From positions 1 to 64,000 of the forward strand of contig NZ_QDAH01000006.1 in NCBI RefSeq assembly GCF_003075415.1: DNA of 64,000 nucleotides. Reading direction: 5' to 3'. How positions within the stretch are numbered: position 1 is the first letter of the stretch; every line of letters begins with the position of its first letter. A program made the translations under genes and the position numbers. Source of the DNA: Microvirga sp. KLBC 81. GTDB lineage: Bacteria > Pseudomonadota > Alphaproteobacteria > Rhizobiales > Beijerinckiaceae. The notes beneath the pieces are model-generated. The model had not been told where the DNA came from. It saw only the letters and a program-made list of their open reading frames with translations, and ran no database searches. Below are positions 41,377 through 51,400 of the stretch, one piece after another.

Positions 41377-43544
41377 AAGCCCTGTACCTTCTGAGCTGGT
41401 ACGCTCTGTTTAGGTAGCAGATATCGTGGGCTCTCTTTGAGCAGAGCCTCAAATACGTCGTGCGGTACAGGCCGGCTGAACAGATATCCCTGTGCCTCGT
41501 CGCAGTAATGACTGAGCAAGCACGCAAGCTGAGGGCTGGACTCAACGCCCTCCGCAACCACTCTCAGGTCAAGGCTTTTTCCCAAGGAGATGATTGCTCT
41601 GACAATTGCCTCGTCACGGCTTCCAGCCAAGAGACTCGAGATGAATGATCGGTCAATCTTCAACGTGTCGACCGCAAAGTTCTTCAGATAGCTAAGGGAA
41701 GAAAAGCCCACCCCGAAGTCATCGATGGCTACTCTCACCCCAAGTTTCTTGACATTCTGGAGTATCAGCTTGGTTCGTTCGACGTCCTTGAGAAGGCTGC
41801 CCTCAGTGAGTTCAAGTTCAAGGCACTCTGGTCTCAGGCCAGTTGTCCTAAGGGTGTCTTCAACAAGCTGTACGATATCTTGGCGCAAGAACTGAACGGG
41901 TGACAGGTTGACGGCGATCCGTAGCGGTCCGTACCCGAGGTTCTGCCAAGCTGCCGCTTGTGTGCAGGCCTTTCCAAGAACCCAGGCGCCGAGTTCATTG
42001 ATCAGTCCCGTTTCTTCGGCAACGTCAATGAAGACGTTCGGGGAGGTAGGACCGAACTCCGGCCTGATCCATCGCAATAGCGCTTCAGCCCCTACGATAG
42101 ATCCTGTCTCCAAATCTATCTGGGGTTGATAATGAAGCACAAACTGCTCCTGGGCAATCGCCTTGCGGAGATCGGCCTCCAAGCCGATGTTGTTCCACGA
42201 GATGGTATCCATCTCAGGTGAGTAGAAGCGAAGCGTATTCCTTCCTTCAGCCTTTGCTTGGTACATCGCCAAATCAGCGTATCTCAGGAGCTTCTCAGCG
42301 CTTCGGCTATCGCGAGGAGCCAATGCTACTCCAATGGTACAGCCTATCCTTATATCATTCCCCTCAAGCAGGAACGGTGCGGACAGGGAGTCGATGATCT
42401 TGCGCGCCAGGCTCTCGACATCGTCTGTGGCTTCCAGGTTTGCCTTTACAACAACAAACTCGTCTCCAGACATTCTCGCGACGAGGTCGGTGCTTGAAAC
42501 GGTTCCAAGCAGGCGGCTCGTCACCTGCTGGAGGATACGGTCGCCGCCAGCATGGCCGAGGGCGTCGTTGACCGCTTTGAAGCGATCAAGATCGATCAAA
42601 AGCACTGCAAACTTGGATTTTTCGTCCGAGAGCTCGTTCTGGATCCAATCGTTGAGCATTCTTCGATTGGGAAGATCGGTCAGCGTGTCATGCAGCGCGA
42701 TATGCCGCAATGTGACTTCCGCCTGCTTTCGTTCACTGATATCGATTGACGTCGTCAGAACACTTGTCGCAGTACCTGCAAACTCGCGCATGGACGTCTT
42801 TGTTGTCATGAACGCCCGCTCTGAACCAGAGCCATCAGTGATGTTTTCTTCGAAGCTCACAGAGGCTCGCTGGTTCTTCAGGATCGATTTTTGAACCTGC
42901 CCGCTGAACTCCGATTTATTGCTTCTAACGACGTCACTCAGGTACTTTCCTGTCAGAGCTTCGGGGGTGGAGTTGACGAACTCTGCAAAGTACGCATTCA
43001 CGAACACGATGCGACTGTCTTTGTCGGTTGCGCTAATCATTGCCGGCACTGTGTCAATCACCTGCGCCAGTGCCTCTCGGCTGCTGCGGACTAATTCTTC
43101 CTGAGAGCGTTCGCTGATGCGAAGCTGCTGCTCCAAGGCCTGCGCGCGGCCTTTGATTTGTTGCTGCTGGCGTTGCAGCTTGAGGAGATTGCGTGCGCGA
43201 GTGATGAACTCATATTGATCGACAGGGGATCTCAGAAAATCCGTAGCTCCGCCTTCCAAGGCGCGAAGCCGGAAGGCTCTGTCATCGTAGGCAGTTATCA
43301 CGATGATCGGAACATCGACACCATTGGCGGTGTTCCGGACATGCTTGGTGAACTCCGCTCCGTCCATGCCGGGCATTCGAAAGTCGGTCACGATCAGATC
43401 GGGGCAGTTGCCGTTGAGCCACTCGATAGCCTCACATGGCGAGGCAAACGCTTGCACTACCGCGCCGTCTTCGATCGTCTGGGCCAACCGGGAGTATATA
43501 TTGCGGTTCGTGCTTTTATCATCGAGGATCAGAATAACTGCCAT
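41373..43544 (-). CDS. REC-PAS-GGDEF-EAL response regulator (in the RpfG position)
   Basis: The start at 43544 (MAVILILDDKSTNRNIYSRL) fits a receiver start; a longer frame from 43742 adds 66 unconserved residues. The 723-residue protein has a receiver closely resembling that of RpfG (DLIVTDFRMPGMDGAEF, phospho-Asp; GGATDFLRSPVD) and a coiled coil (QRQQQQIKGRAQALEQQL). PAS follows (about 165-285; SATDKDSRIVFVNAYFAEF), then GGDEF (LTDLPNRRML; RMSGDEFVVV) and EAL (VGAEALLRWIRPE; IDDFGVGFSSL). Both catalytic signatures look competent, so it may both make and degrade c-di-GMP. In Xanthomonas this slot holds REC-HD-GYP. Confidence 0.9.
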   Translation of the reverse strand: MAVILILDDKSTNRNIYSRLAQTIEDGAVVQAFASPCEAIEWLNGNCPDLIVTDFRMPGMDGAEFTKHVRNTANGVDVPIIVITAYDDRAFRLRALEGGATDFLRSPVDQYEFITRARNLLKLQRQQQQIKGRAQALEQQLRISERSQEELVRSSREALAQVIDTVPAMISATDKDSRIVFVNAYFAEFVNSTPEALTGKYLSDVVRSNKSEFSGQVQKSILKNQRASVSFEENITDGSGSERAFMTTKTSMREFAGTATSVLTTSIDISERKQAEVTLRHIALHDTLTDLPNRRMLNDWIQNELSDEKSKFAVLLIDLDRFKAVNDALGHAGGDRILQQVTSRLLGTVSSTDLVARMSGDEFVVVKANLEATDDVESLARKIIDSLSAPFLLEGNDIRIGCTIGVALAPRDSRSAEKLLRYADLAMYQAKAEGRNTLRFYSPEMDTISWNNIGLEADLRKAIAQEQFVLHYQPQIDLETGSIVGAEALLRWIRPEFGPTSPNVFIDVAEETGLINELGAWVLGKACTQAAAWQNLGYGPLRIAVNLSPVQFLRQDIVQLVEDTLRTTGLRPECLELELTEGSLLKDVERTKLILQNVKKLGVRVAIDDFGVGFSSLSYLKNFAVDTLKIDRSFISSLLAGSRDEAIVRAIISLGKSLDLRVVAEGVESSPQLACLLSHYCDEAQGYLFSRPVPHDVFEALLKESPRYLLPKQSVPAQKVQGL

Positions 43545-44085
43545 ATGTTGCCCCCCGGCATCCCCCGGCCTTACAGCGACGTCGATTCTCTGGCGTAACT
43601 GAGTTCGCTCAGTTGCCGCCTCTGGCGTTGGACCTGCTTCGTTGCTGGCATTCTGCGGGTCGTGCGGTGTGTCCTGACGCAAAGCGCCGTTATTGTTCCT
43701 CGTTTGAGACCATCTGTTCGTTCGCAGAGATAACGCCACCACATATTGTCATCGAACCTGGAGAAATATCGTATGGCGTTCGCATTGAACGCACCGTTCA
43801 TACCGCAATAACGTAGGTGCTGCATGCCATATTGCTTCATGTTTTTATGATTGTGGTTAATCCACGGTTCTTGCCTGGGACAGCGAAATCTGCGGGAGGC
43901 CATCGTCAGGTGAGTTACGGCTATTTTCGACCAGCGAGCCGTGGCTTCATTAACCAAGTCGCACACCAGAGCTTGTGAGGTACTATCCCTATCGATGTTA
44001 AAGGATCATTATCCTTAAAGAACGACGCGTTCCGCGATGAGATTAGGCTCGTTGCGTACATGAATTCTCTATGATGGAGAGCAGG
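43545..44085. promoter_or_regulatory. Divergent promoter region of the Rpf-like locus
   Basis: This 541-base spacer, lower in GC than its surroundings, lies between the REC-PAS-GGDEF-EAL gene (minus) and the rpfF-like gene (plus). No convincing coding frame is seen. It should contain the promoters of both transcripts; 43.80-44.07 kb is the AT-rich part. I see no EcfG-type motif or long palindrome in it. Confidence 0.45.
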
Positions 44086-45057
44086 ATGCTATCCCCGTTG
44101 GTCAAATCCGATGACCGTATCTATTCTGACGTTCAATCCGTCGACTACCGGGAAGTGCCATCTCCTGCAGCTCTGCCGGCGGAGCCACTGCATGGGCCGG
44201 CGCAGCCAAACCAGACAAACCTCCTTCTGCCCTACATTGATGTTAAGCTCGATTTCGAGCAGAAGATCTATTGGGCGGCTATGCGACCGAGCCAGCACCC
44301 AATGATCACGATGGAACTCCTGCGGGACATGATGTGTGTGCAGGAATCCGTTCGCGCGGTCATAGAGGAGGGAAATCGCGAGCAGCGTCAGCACCTGGAG
44401 TACTTCGTCGCCGCGTCTCAGACGCCGGGCGTGTATAATTTTGGCGGTAACTTAGCTTACTTTGCGGACTGCATCAGGCGCAAAGATCATGTAGGCCTGC
44501 GGGAATATGCCTATGCGTGCATCGATGTGGTGTACGGAAACGCAATGGCGTTTCACACTCCTTTGATTACAATCGCGCTCGTTCAAGGCGATGCACTGGG
44601 CGGCGGATTTGAATGCGCGCTCTCTTTTGATGTTCTTGTTGCGGAGAAGAGCGCGAAGATGGGTCTGCCCGAGGTGCTGTTCAACCTCTTTCCGGGAATG
44701 GGAGCCTATAGCTTCCTTTCTCGTAAGATCGGCACAGCTGCGGCTGAGAGGCTCATTATGAGCGGAACGGTCTATACGGCTGAGGAACTGCATCATCTCG
44801 GCGTCGTTGACGTGCTCGCCGAAGACGGCCAAGGAGAGAACGCGGTAAGGGACTACATCGCTCGTAACAGGCGAAAGTATAATGCCCATAAGGCCATTTA
44901 CCGTTCCAAGAGACGCATCGACCCCGTGACGCATGAGGAACTGCGGGATGTTGTCGATATCTGGCTTGAGGCTGCGATGAATTTAGCCGAGCAGGACCTT
45001 CGAAAGATGGCGCGGCTTGTCGCAGCACAAGAGCGTCGTTTGGACAACGGGGATTAG
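44086..45057 (+). CDS. rpfF: RpfF-like DSF synthase (crotonase superfamily)
   Basis: The start at 44086 has GGAG six bases upstream; ATG 44071 is also in frame. The 323-residue protein is a crotonase with the RpfF pattern: PGVYNFGGNLAYFADCIRRKD, VQGDALGGGFECALSFDVLVAEK and GLPEVLFNLFPGMGAYSFLSRKIG. RIDPVTHEELRDVVDIWLEAAMNL and RKMARLVAAQERR complete it. Two Glu (about 176 and 196 from this start) are 20 residues apart, like Glu141/Glu161 of Xanthomonas RpfF, which dehydrate 3-hydroxyacyl-ACP and release a cis-2 fatty acid. The N-terminal 45 residues are an extra polar extension. It diverges from the rpfC-like operon. Confidence 0.88.
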   Translation: MLSPLVKSDDRIYSDVQSVDYREVPSPAALPAEPLHGPAQPNQTNLLLPYIDVKLDFEQKIYWAAMRPSQHPMITMELLRDMMCVQESVRAVIEEGNREQRQHLEYFVAASQTPGVYNFGGNLAYFADCIRRKDHVGLREYAYACIDVVYGNAMAFHTPLITIALVQGDALGGGFECALSFDVLVAEKSAKMGLPEVLFNLFPGMGAYSFLSRKIGTAAAERLIMSGTVYTAEELHHLGVVDVLAEDGQGENAVRDYIARNRRKYNAHKAIYRSKRRIDPVTHEELRDVVDIWLEAAMNLAEQDLRKMARLVAAQERRLDNGD

Positions 45058-45933
45058 TGGCGGATTTGTCGCGCGTCGCAATAGTCCCGACACCCTTCCT
45101 CGGATCTCGGCAGCGGAGTCGGTCGATCGCACTGAGCGGTAGCTGGCAGAACGTCCAAACTCGTGCGGGTAAGTGGACCTTCAAACGGTTGAGCGTAAAG
45201 GTCTGCTTGCAGTGGCAAAGCGGATATTCAATATGGGCCGGGGAAACTCAGGAGATGACCTGAAGCAGTGCATTCGAGCGATTTTTATGCAACGGCGCGG
45301 CTCCGTGAAATTGCAACCAAGCGGGTCTCAGGCTGCTCTTAACCGTCGCAGATGCGGCGCCCCTGATGCGCGCGGCGCTACCACCTCTGACAGGTTCAGA
45401 GAGTGAGGTCAGGCTTGGGCAGCGGTTCCTGCGGGACAATGGGTTGTTGGTGACGCTATTCGTCCTATTTCTGCTCTCGCGTCTGACCAAGCTTTTCGCG
45501 AACCGGAGGGCGCATGTTCAGGGACTTCTCTTCCAAACGCTGCCGAGATCCTCTTCACAGAATACCGTCCCCCCTTTGGGGACGGATCGGACATCTCGCC
45601 ACTCTACCTTCACGGTATCTCGCCCCGAACCTGTCGGGTGGGACCTCGGCTTGAACTGTAGACACGTTCCAGGTCCGTTCGGCGACTGGAGTTTCCTCGC
45701 AGGATCACGCACAAAGCGCTCGTAAGCCCTGGCAACCCAAGCCCGGCACTCCGCTCGTCTGCCGCTGGTGGGCCCCGGCTCGGTCTCGCGCGTTACATCA
45801 ATTCTCAGGTCAAACGGGACGACAAGTACGAATTACGAGGAATCGCCGGACGTTCCTGACGGGCAGGGCAATTTCGGAGTTTGACCCGATGCTGACCCTC
45901 TCAGACAACGGGACAGATTGAACAGGGGTGGCG
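45058..45933. other. Gene-poor gap with a possible DUF6766 remnant
   Basis: There is no complete gene in these 876 bases. At about 45417-45515 on the plus strand the frame reads GQRFLRDNGLLVTLFVLFLL, like the N-terminal membrane helix of DUF6766 proteins (RRFLRDNGL-type start). It then departs from the family, so it may be a truncated relic. An 8-bp hairpin lies at 45565-45585. Nothing else is supportable. Confidence 0.35.
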
Positions 45934-46572
45934 CTATCTTGAGGATAGCAGACGGATCCCGGCAAATCCGAAGAAGACGGCCAGGGTTCCGTCGATCCAG
46001 CGCCTGGATTTCTGATAGGCGTAAATCATAGGGCCTGTAGAAAAGATCAGCGCGTATCCGCCAAAAACGATAACGCCGAGCATGAGGCACCCAGCAAGGA
46101 TCGCCGGGAGAACATAGGGGGATGCGTCAGGCTTTAGACCTAAGCTCATGATTGCGATCCAAGCCAGGATGGCCTTCGGATTGGTCAGATGCAGCAGGAC
46201 CCCGCGACGATAGACGGCGCTGTAGTTAGCCCGCGCGCCATCGGCAACGGACAAGGCTTGAGGCTCTTTCGCAGACAAAGCCGAGCGGGCGGCCTTGTAG
46301 GCCAAATACAGCAGATACAACCCGCCTGCGATCTTGAGGGCGAACAGAGCGCCAGCATAAGCCGACAGAATGGCAGAGATGCCGGTTGCTGCGAGGATGG
46401 CCCAGAAGAGGGAGCCGGTGACAATCCCTGCTGCGAGAACAACAGCGGGTGCCCGGCCACGGCTCATGGCAACTCCCATGATCGCCATATTGCTCGGACC
46501 AGGGCTAGCTGTCGCGATGGCATAGGCAGCATAAACGAGAAGCAATTGTTCGAATTGCGGCAGGATCGTCAT
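45934..46572 (-). CDS. LysE family translocator
   Basis: The 212-residue protein has about six membrane helices and the LysE/RhtB motif ASPGPSNMAIMGVAMSRGRAPAVVLAAGIVTGS at about residues 22-55. KIAGGLYLLYLAYKAARSAL and NPKAILAWIAIMSLG follow. It exports an amino acid or derivative using the proton gradient. No regulator or biosynthesis gene is adjacent. The downstream (left) side is a gene-poor region. Confidence 0.88.
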   Translation of the reverse strand: MTILPQFEQLLLVYAAYAIATASPGPSNMAIMGVAMSRGRAPAVVLAAGIVTGSLFWAILAATGISAILSAYAGALFALKIAGGLYLLYLAYKAARSALSAKEPQALSVADGARANYSAVYRRGVLLHLTNPKAILAWIAIMSLGLKPDASPYVLPAILAGCLMLGVIVFGGYALIFSTGPMIYAYQKSRRWIDGTLAVFFGFAGIRLLSSR

Positions 46573-47301
46573 TGTAGATCATTTTCCCATTCGGATGGCA
46601 TCCTTATCCATTTGATTGTTCCTGCCAAGCAGAATCCTTTGTGTGATCCTCTGGTGTGGCGGCGGAGGCCGTGGCCCGTACCTGGTTGAAAGTTCATAGC
46701 CGTCCCCCGAATTCCACGTGTAAGCCGCCGGGGCTCAGCGCGACGAACGATGTGAAGCCGAAAGGTTTCCTGACGGCACTTCCCGGACCTTGCGCCTTGA
46801 TCAGCTTGCGGGCGGTAAGTGGACCTTTGAAGAGGGCAGGGAGCTTTTGCAGCCTGACGCGAAGCGAAGCTTGTCGACTTGTAACTCCGCTAGCTTACAC
46901 AAGTTCACAATGTGAATCTTGGCGCGAAGAAGGACATTCACCACCAGGACGGAGTGCTGGGTCGCAAGCCCGCCGGCGACAAAGCTCTATGACCCGCCGT
47001 CGAGCAAATGGAGAGCGGCCCTATTGAAAACCCTAGCCAATTGAGCAGGTGACTGGCATCAGGCAGGGCTCTATTATCAACAACAACGTTTCGGCTGGTT
47101 CTCCTGCTCAGCTTCCTGGCGCAAGGTAAACGTTTGATTGCGCTATAGATGCGCACGATCATTGCGTTACCTTCCGCCGTCACGAAAATGCATGGTATGA
47201 CAATGTAAGGTAAGTGAAGCTCGTCTTCTCCCCATTGCGATAAGCCACGAACAAAAGTGGACGTATAATGCTGCATTGATAATGCCGATCAGGAGGTTTG
47301 C
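46573..47301. other. Intergenic region before the RND efflux operon
   Basis: These 729 bases hold no supportable gene. The minus-strand frame from about 46860 to 46700 ends FVALSPGGLHVEFGGRL, which I cannot assign. The segment GGTAAGTGGACCTT at about 46814 also occurs near 45172. The right end must contain the promoter of the efflux operon. No tetR or marR gene, the usual partner, is present. Confidence 0.4.
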
Positions 47302-48453
47302 ATGCGTTGTCTCCGGTCTGTGGTTGTTCTGGGTATCGTCATTGGATGGCTGGCTGTCTTCAGCCCGGTTCTCGCTCAAGGGGGGCCGGCGCAAGCACCG
47401 CCTGTGACTGTTGCGAAGCCGGTAGTTAGGAACATTGTCGAGCGAACTGATTTTATCGGACGGTTCGAGGCCATCGATCAGGTCGATATTCGAGCGCGGG
47501 TCTCGGGTTATCTCGACAAGGTGCATTTCCAGGACGGGACCTTCGTCAAGACGGGAGACCTCCTCTTCACCATCGATCCGCGGCCTTACCGAAATGCTCT
47601 GGAGCAGGCGCGGGCTGCGGTTACCTCCTCCCAGGTCCGCATGGAATTCGCGCAGAGCGACCTCGACCGGGCCGAGCAGCTGCGCCGCACCGGCAATATC
47701 ACCGACCAGCTCCATGACCAGCGGCGGCAGTCATTCCTGACTGCGAAGGCCGAGCTCGATCGTGCACAGGCAGCCTTGCGACAGGCCCAGCTCGATCTGG
47801 AATTCACGGAGATAAAATCTCCCTTGTCGGGGAAGATCTCCCGCAAGATCGTCTCCGAGGGCAACCTCGTCAATGCCAACGAAACAGTCCTGACGAATGT
47901 CCTCTCACTCCAACCGATCCACTTCTATTTCGACGTCGACGAGCGTTCGTTTCTGGCCTTTTCGCGCCAGACCCACGGAGGAACGAAGACCACCGTCAAT
48001 GGGGAGACCAACGAAGTTCTACTCACCTTGACGGACGAACGCCTCGGACAGCGCAAGGGGCAGCTCGATTTTGTCGATAACCGGCTGGATGAGGCAAGCG
48101 GCACGATCCGCGCCCGAGCTGTCTTCGACAACAAGGATATGTTGCTGACGCCCGGCTTGTTCGGGCGCGTGACGGTCGGAGCCTCAGATCCCTACAGGGG
48201 CATTCTCCTGCCCGACGAGGCGATCGGCAGCGATCAGGACCGGCGCGTGGTTTACGTTGTCGGCGACAACAATGTCGTCAACCTCAAGCCAGTCCGCGTC
48301 GGCCCGAGGATCGACGGCTACAGGGTCATCCGGGACGGCCTGACCGGCGATGAGACGGTGGTCGTGAACGGCCTTGTCCGGGTGCGGCCCGGAGCGCCGA
48401 TCACGCCGCAGATGACGACGTTGCCCCCGACACGGGAACGGAACGGCACCTGA
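47302..48453 (+). CDS. RND efflux periplasmic adaptor (membrane fusion protein)
   Basis: ATG follows CAGGAGGTTTGC. The 383-residue protein has a signal peptide (VVVLGIVIGWLAVFSPVLAQ). The membrane-fusion fold follows: lipoyl half VDIRARVSGYLDKVHFQDGTFVKTGDLLFTID, a helical hairpin (about 100-165), lipoyl half LEFTEIKSPLSGKISRKIVSEGNLVNA and a beta-barrel with TLTDERLGQRKGQLDFVDN. It has no lipobox, so it is a periplasmic or N-anchored adaptor of the MexE/AcrA group. The pump gene begins 23 bases on. No outer-membrane TolC-type gene is linked. Confidence 0.92.
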   Translation: MRCLRSVVVLGIVIGWLAVFSPVLAQGGPAQAPPVTVAKPVVRNIVERTDFIGRFEAIDQVDIRARVSGYLDKVHFQDGTFVKTGDLLFTIDPRPYRNALEQARAAVTSSQVRMEFAQSDLDRAEQLRRTGNITDQLHDQRRQSFLTAKAELDRAQAALRQAQLDLEFTEIKSPLSGKISRKIVSEGNLVNANETVLTNVLSLQPIHFYFDVDERSFLAFSRQTHGGTKTTVNGETNEVLLTLTDERLGQRKGQLDFVDNRLDEASGTIRARAVFDNKDMLLTPGLFGRVTVGASDPYRGILLPDEAIGSDQDRRVVYVVGDNNVVNLKPVRVGPRIDGYRVIRDGLTGDETVVVNGLVRVRPGAPITPQMTTLPPTRERNGT

Positions 48454-48476
48454 TTCCTCACCAAGAGGACGCTCCC

Positions 48477-51400
48477 ATGCGAATGGCTCATTTTTTCGTC
48501 GATCGTCCCATCTTCGCCACCGTTCTGTCGGCGATTTTCCTGATCGTCGGCGGCATTGCCTACGTGACGCTGCCGGTGGCGCAGTATCCGGAAATCACGC
48601 CACCCACAGTCGTGGTCCGGACCAGCTATCCGGGAGCCGATGCGCAGACGGTCGCGGCTACGGTGGCGACCCCGCTGGAGCAGCAGATCAACGGTGTCGA
48701 GGACATGCTGTACATGTCCTCCTACTCCACCGGTGACGGCGCCATGGCCTTGACGATCACGTTCAAGCTGGGAACGGATCTGGACAAAGCCCAGGTGCTT
48801 GTCCAGAACCGCGTCGCCATCGCGACGCCGCGGCTTCCCGAAGAAGTGCGACGCCTTGGTGTCACAACCCTCAAGAGTTCACCCGACCTGATGATGGTCG
48901 TGCACATGCTCTCGCCGGATGACTCGTACGACCAGCTCTATGTCTCGAATTATGCCCGCAACTATGTGCGCGACATCCTGCTGCGCCTCGATGGCGTGGG
49001 GGATCTCATCATCTGGGGAGAGCGGCAATATTCCATACGCATTTGGCTCGACCCCGAGAAGCTCGCAGCTTACGGCATGACGTCCAGCGATGTGGTCCGC
49101 GCCATTCAGGAGCAGAACGTCCAAGTCTCGGGCGGAGCGCTCGGGCAGGAGCCGACGCTTTCAGATGCGGCCTTTCAGCTGACGGTCACCACGCAGGGCC
49201 GCTTCGAGGATCCGCGCCAGTTCCGGTCGGTCATCGTGCAAGCCACGCGCGAGGGGCGTCTGGTCCGGCTCCAGGATGTCGCCCGCATTGAGCTTGGCGC
49301 TCAGGATTACGTGACGAATTCCTACCTCGACGGAAAGCCGGCGGTTGCGCTCGGCATCTTCCACCGGCCCGGCACCAACGCGCTCGCGACGGCAGACCAG
49401 ATTATCGCGAGCATGGAGCAGCTCAAGGCCAATTTCCCGCCCGGGATCGAGTACAAGATCGTCTACAACCCCACGGAGTTCATCGCCGCGAGCGTGAACG
49501 AGGTCTACAAGACGCTGATCGAGGCCACAGTCCTCGTGGTGATTGTGGTGTTCGTGTTTCTGCAGAGCTGGCGCTCGGCCATCATCCCGATCGTGGCGAT
49601 CCCAATTTCGTTGGTCGGCACCTTCGCCTTCATGGCGGCTCTTGGCTTTTCCGTAAACACGCTGACCCTCTTCGGCATGGTGCTGGCCATCGGCATCGTG
49701 GTCGATGACGCCATCGTTGTCGTCGAGAACGTAGAGCGCAACATTGCGCTCGGGCTCTCGCCGCGGGATGCATCCCATATCACCATGGACGAGGTGGGCA
49801 CTGCTCTTGTCGCCATCGCGCTGGTCTTGGCTGCGGTCTTCGTGCCGACCGCCTTCATTCCCGGCATCTCCGGCCAGTTCTACCGGCAATTCGCGCTGAC
49901 CATTGCCGTGTCGACGCTGATCTCGGCCTTCAACTCTCTCACCCTGTCACCGGCTCTCGCCGCAATGCTGTTGAAGCCGCACAGCCACGAGCACTCCGGG
50001 AATCCGATTGCCCGGTTTGGGAGAGCACTGGCGAACGGCTTCAACCGAGGCTTCGATGCGACGTCCAATGGTTATGCCAGAGTGGTTGAGGTCGTCGCGC
50101 AACACAAACTGATCGTACTGTCAATTTATGTCGGCCTGCTTGCCGGGACCGTGTGGATTGTCAACCACGTGCCGCGCGGCTTTATTCCGACCTTGGATCA
50201 GGGCTATGCCATCGTCGTCGTTCAGCTGCCGGATGGATCCTCCCTATCGCGCACCGATGCGGTGGTGCAAAGGGCTTCCAAGATCATTCAGGAAGCGCCG
50301 GGTGTTCAGAGCGTGTCGGCCTTTTCTGGCTTCTCTGGTGCCACCTTCACCAATGCGACTAACGCTGCGGCGATCTTTGCTGTCTTCAAGCCTTTCGAAG
50401 AGCGTATCGAGACCGGGGATTCCGGTAGCAAGATCGTTGAGGATCTCTTCGCCCGCATGCAGCCGATCGAGGAGGCGTTCATCATAGCCATCCCGCCACC
50501 GCCCGTGCGTGGCCTCGGCAATTCGGGCGGCTTCAAGGTTCAGATCCAGAACCGGACCGGCGACGATGTGCGCGGCATCCTCGCGGCCACCTTCCAGCTG
50601 ATGGGGCAGGCCCAGCAGAACCCGAACCTCGCTGGCGTCTTTACGACATTCTCGGCCAATTCTCCGCAGGTCTATCTCGAGATCGACCGGCAGAAGGCCA
50701 GCATGCTGAACGTGCCGATCCCTAACATCTTCGAAACACTCCGGATCAATCTCGGCACGGCGTACGTGAACGACTTCAATGCGTTCGGCCGCGTCTATCA
50801 GGTTCGCGCTCAGGCCGATCAGCGTTTTCGTATCGATCAGGAGGATATCAACCGGCTGCGGGTGCGCTCCTCCATGGGCGCCCTCGTGCCCATGGGCACG
50901 CTGGTCGAGATGCGGGAGGTCTCCGGTCCCGACCTGATCCAGCGCTACAACATGTTCACCTCGGTAGCGCTGCAGGGCAATGCGGCCCCGGGTGTGTCTT
51001 CAGAGGATGCGCTCGATGCCATGGAGGCGCTGGTTCGTCAAAACCTCTCGCCCGGCATGGGCTTCGAGTGGACGGAGCTGGCCTTCCAGGAGCGGCAGAC
51101 CGGCAACACGGCGGTGTTCATCTTCGCCCTGTCCGTGCTCTTCGTGTTCCTTGTTCTTGCTGCGCAGTATGAAAGCTGGTCCTTGCCTATCGCCATCATT
51201 CTCATTGTTCCGATGAGCGTTCTCTCCGCCCTTCTCGGCGTGATGCTGCGAGGGCAGGATAACAACATCCTGACTCAGATCGGCCTCGTCGTTCTCGTCG
51301 GATTGGCGGCCAAGAACGCCATCCTTATCGTCGAGTTCGCCAAGCAGGCGGAGTTCGAAGGGAGGACACCGGTGGAAGCGGTCGTTGAGGCGTGTCGGTT

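Noticed and set aside
45160..45190. Short similarity (GGTAAGTGGACCTT) between about 45172 and 46814
   Set aside because: It is only about 14 bases long with no flanking similarity; chance or a trace of shared debris, not a definable repeat.
47167..47715. A 182-codon minus-strand frame across the efflux promoter and adaptor gene
   Set aside because: Most of it is antisense to the adaptor gene, and the rest has no start site or motif.
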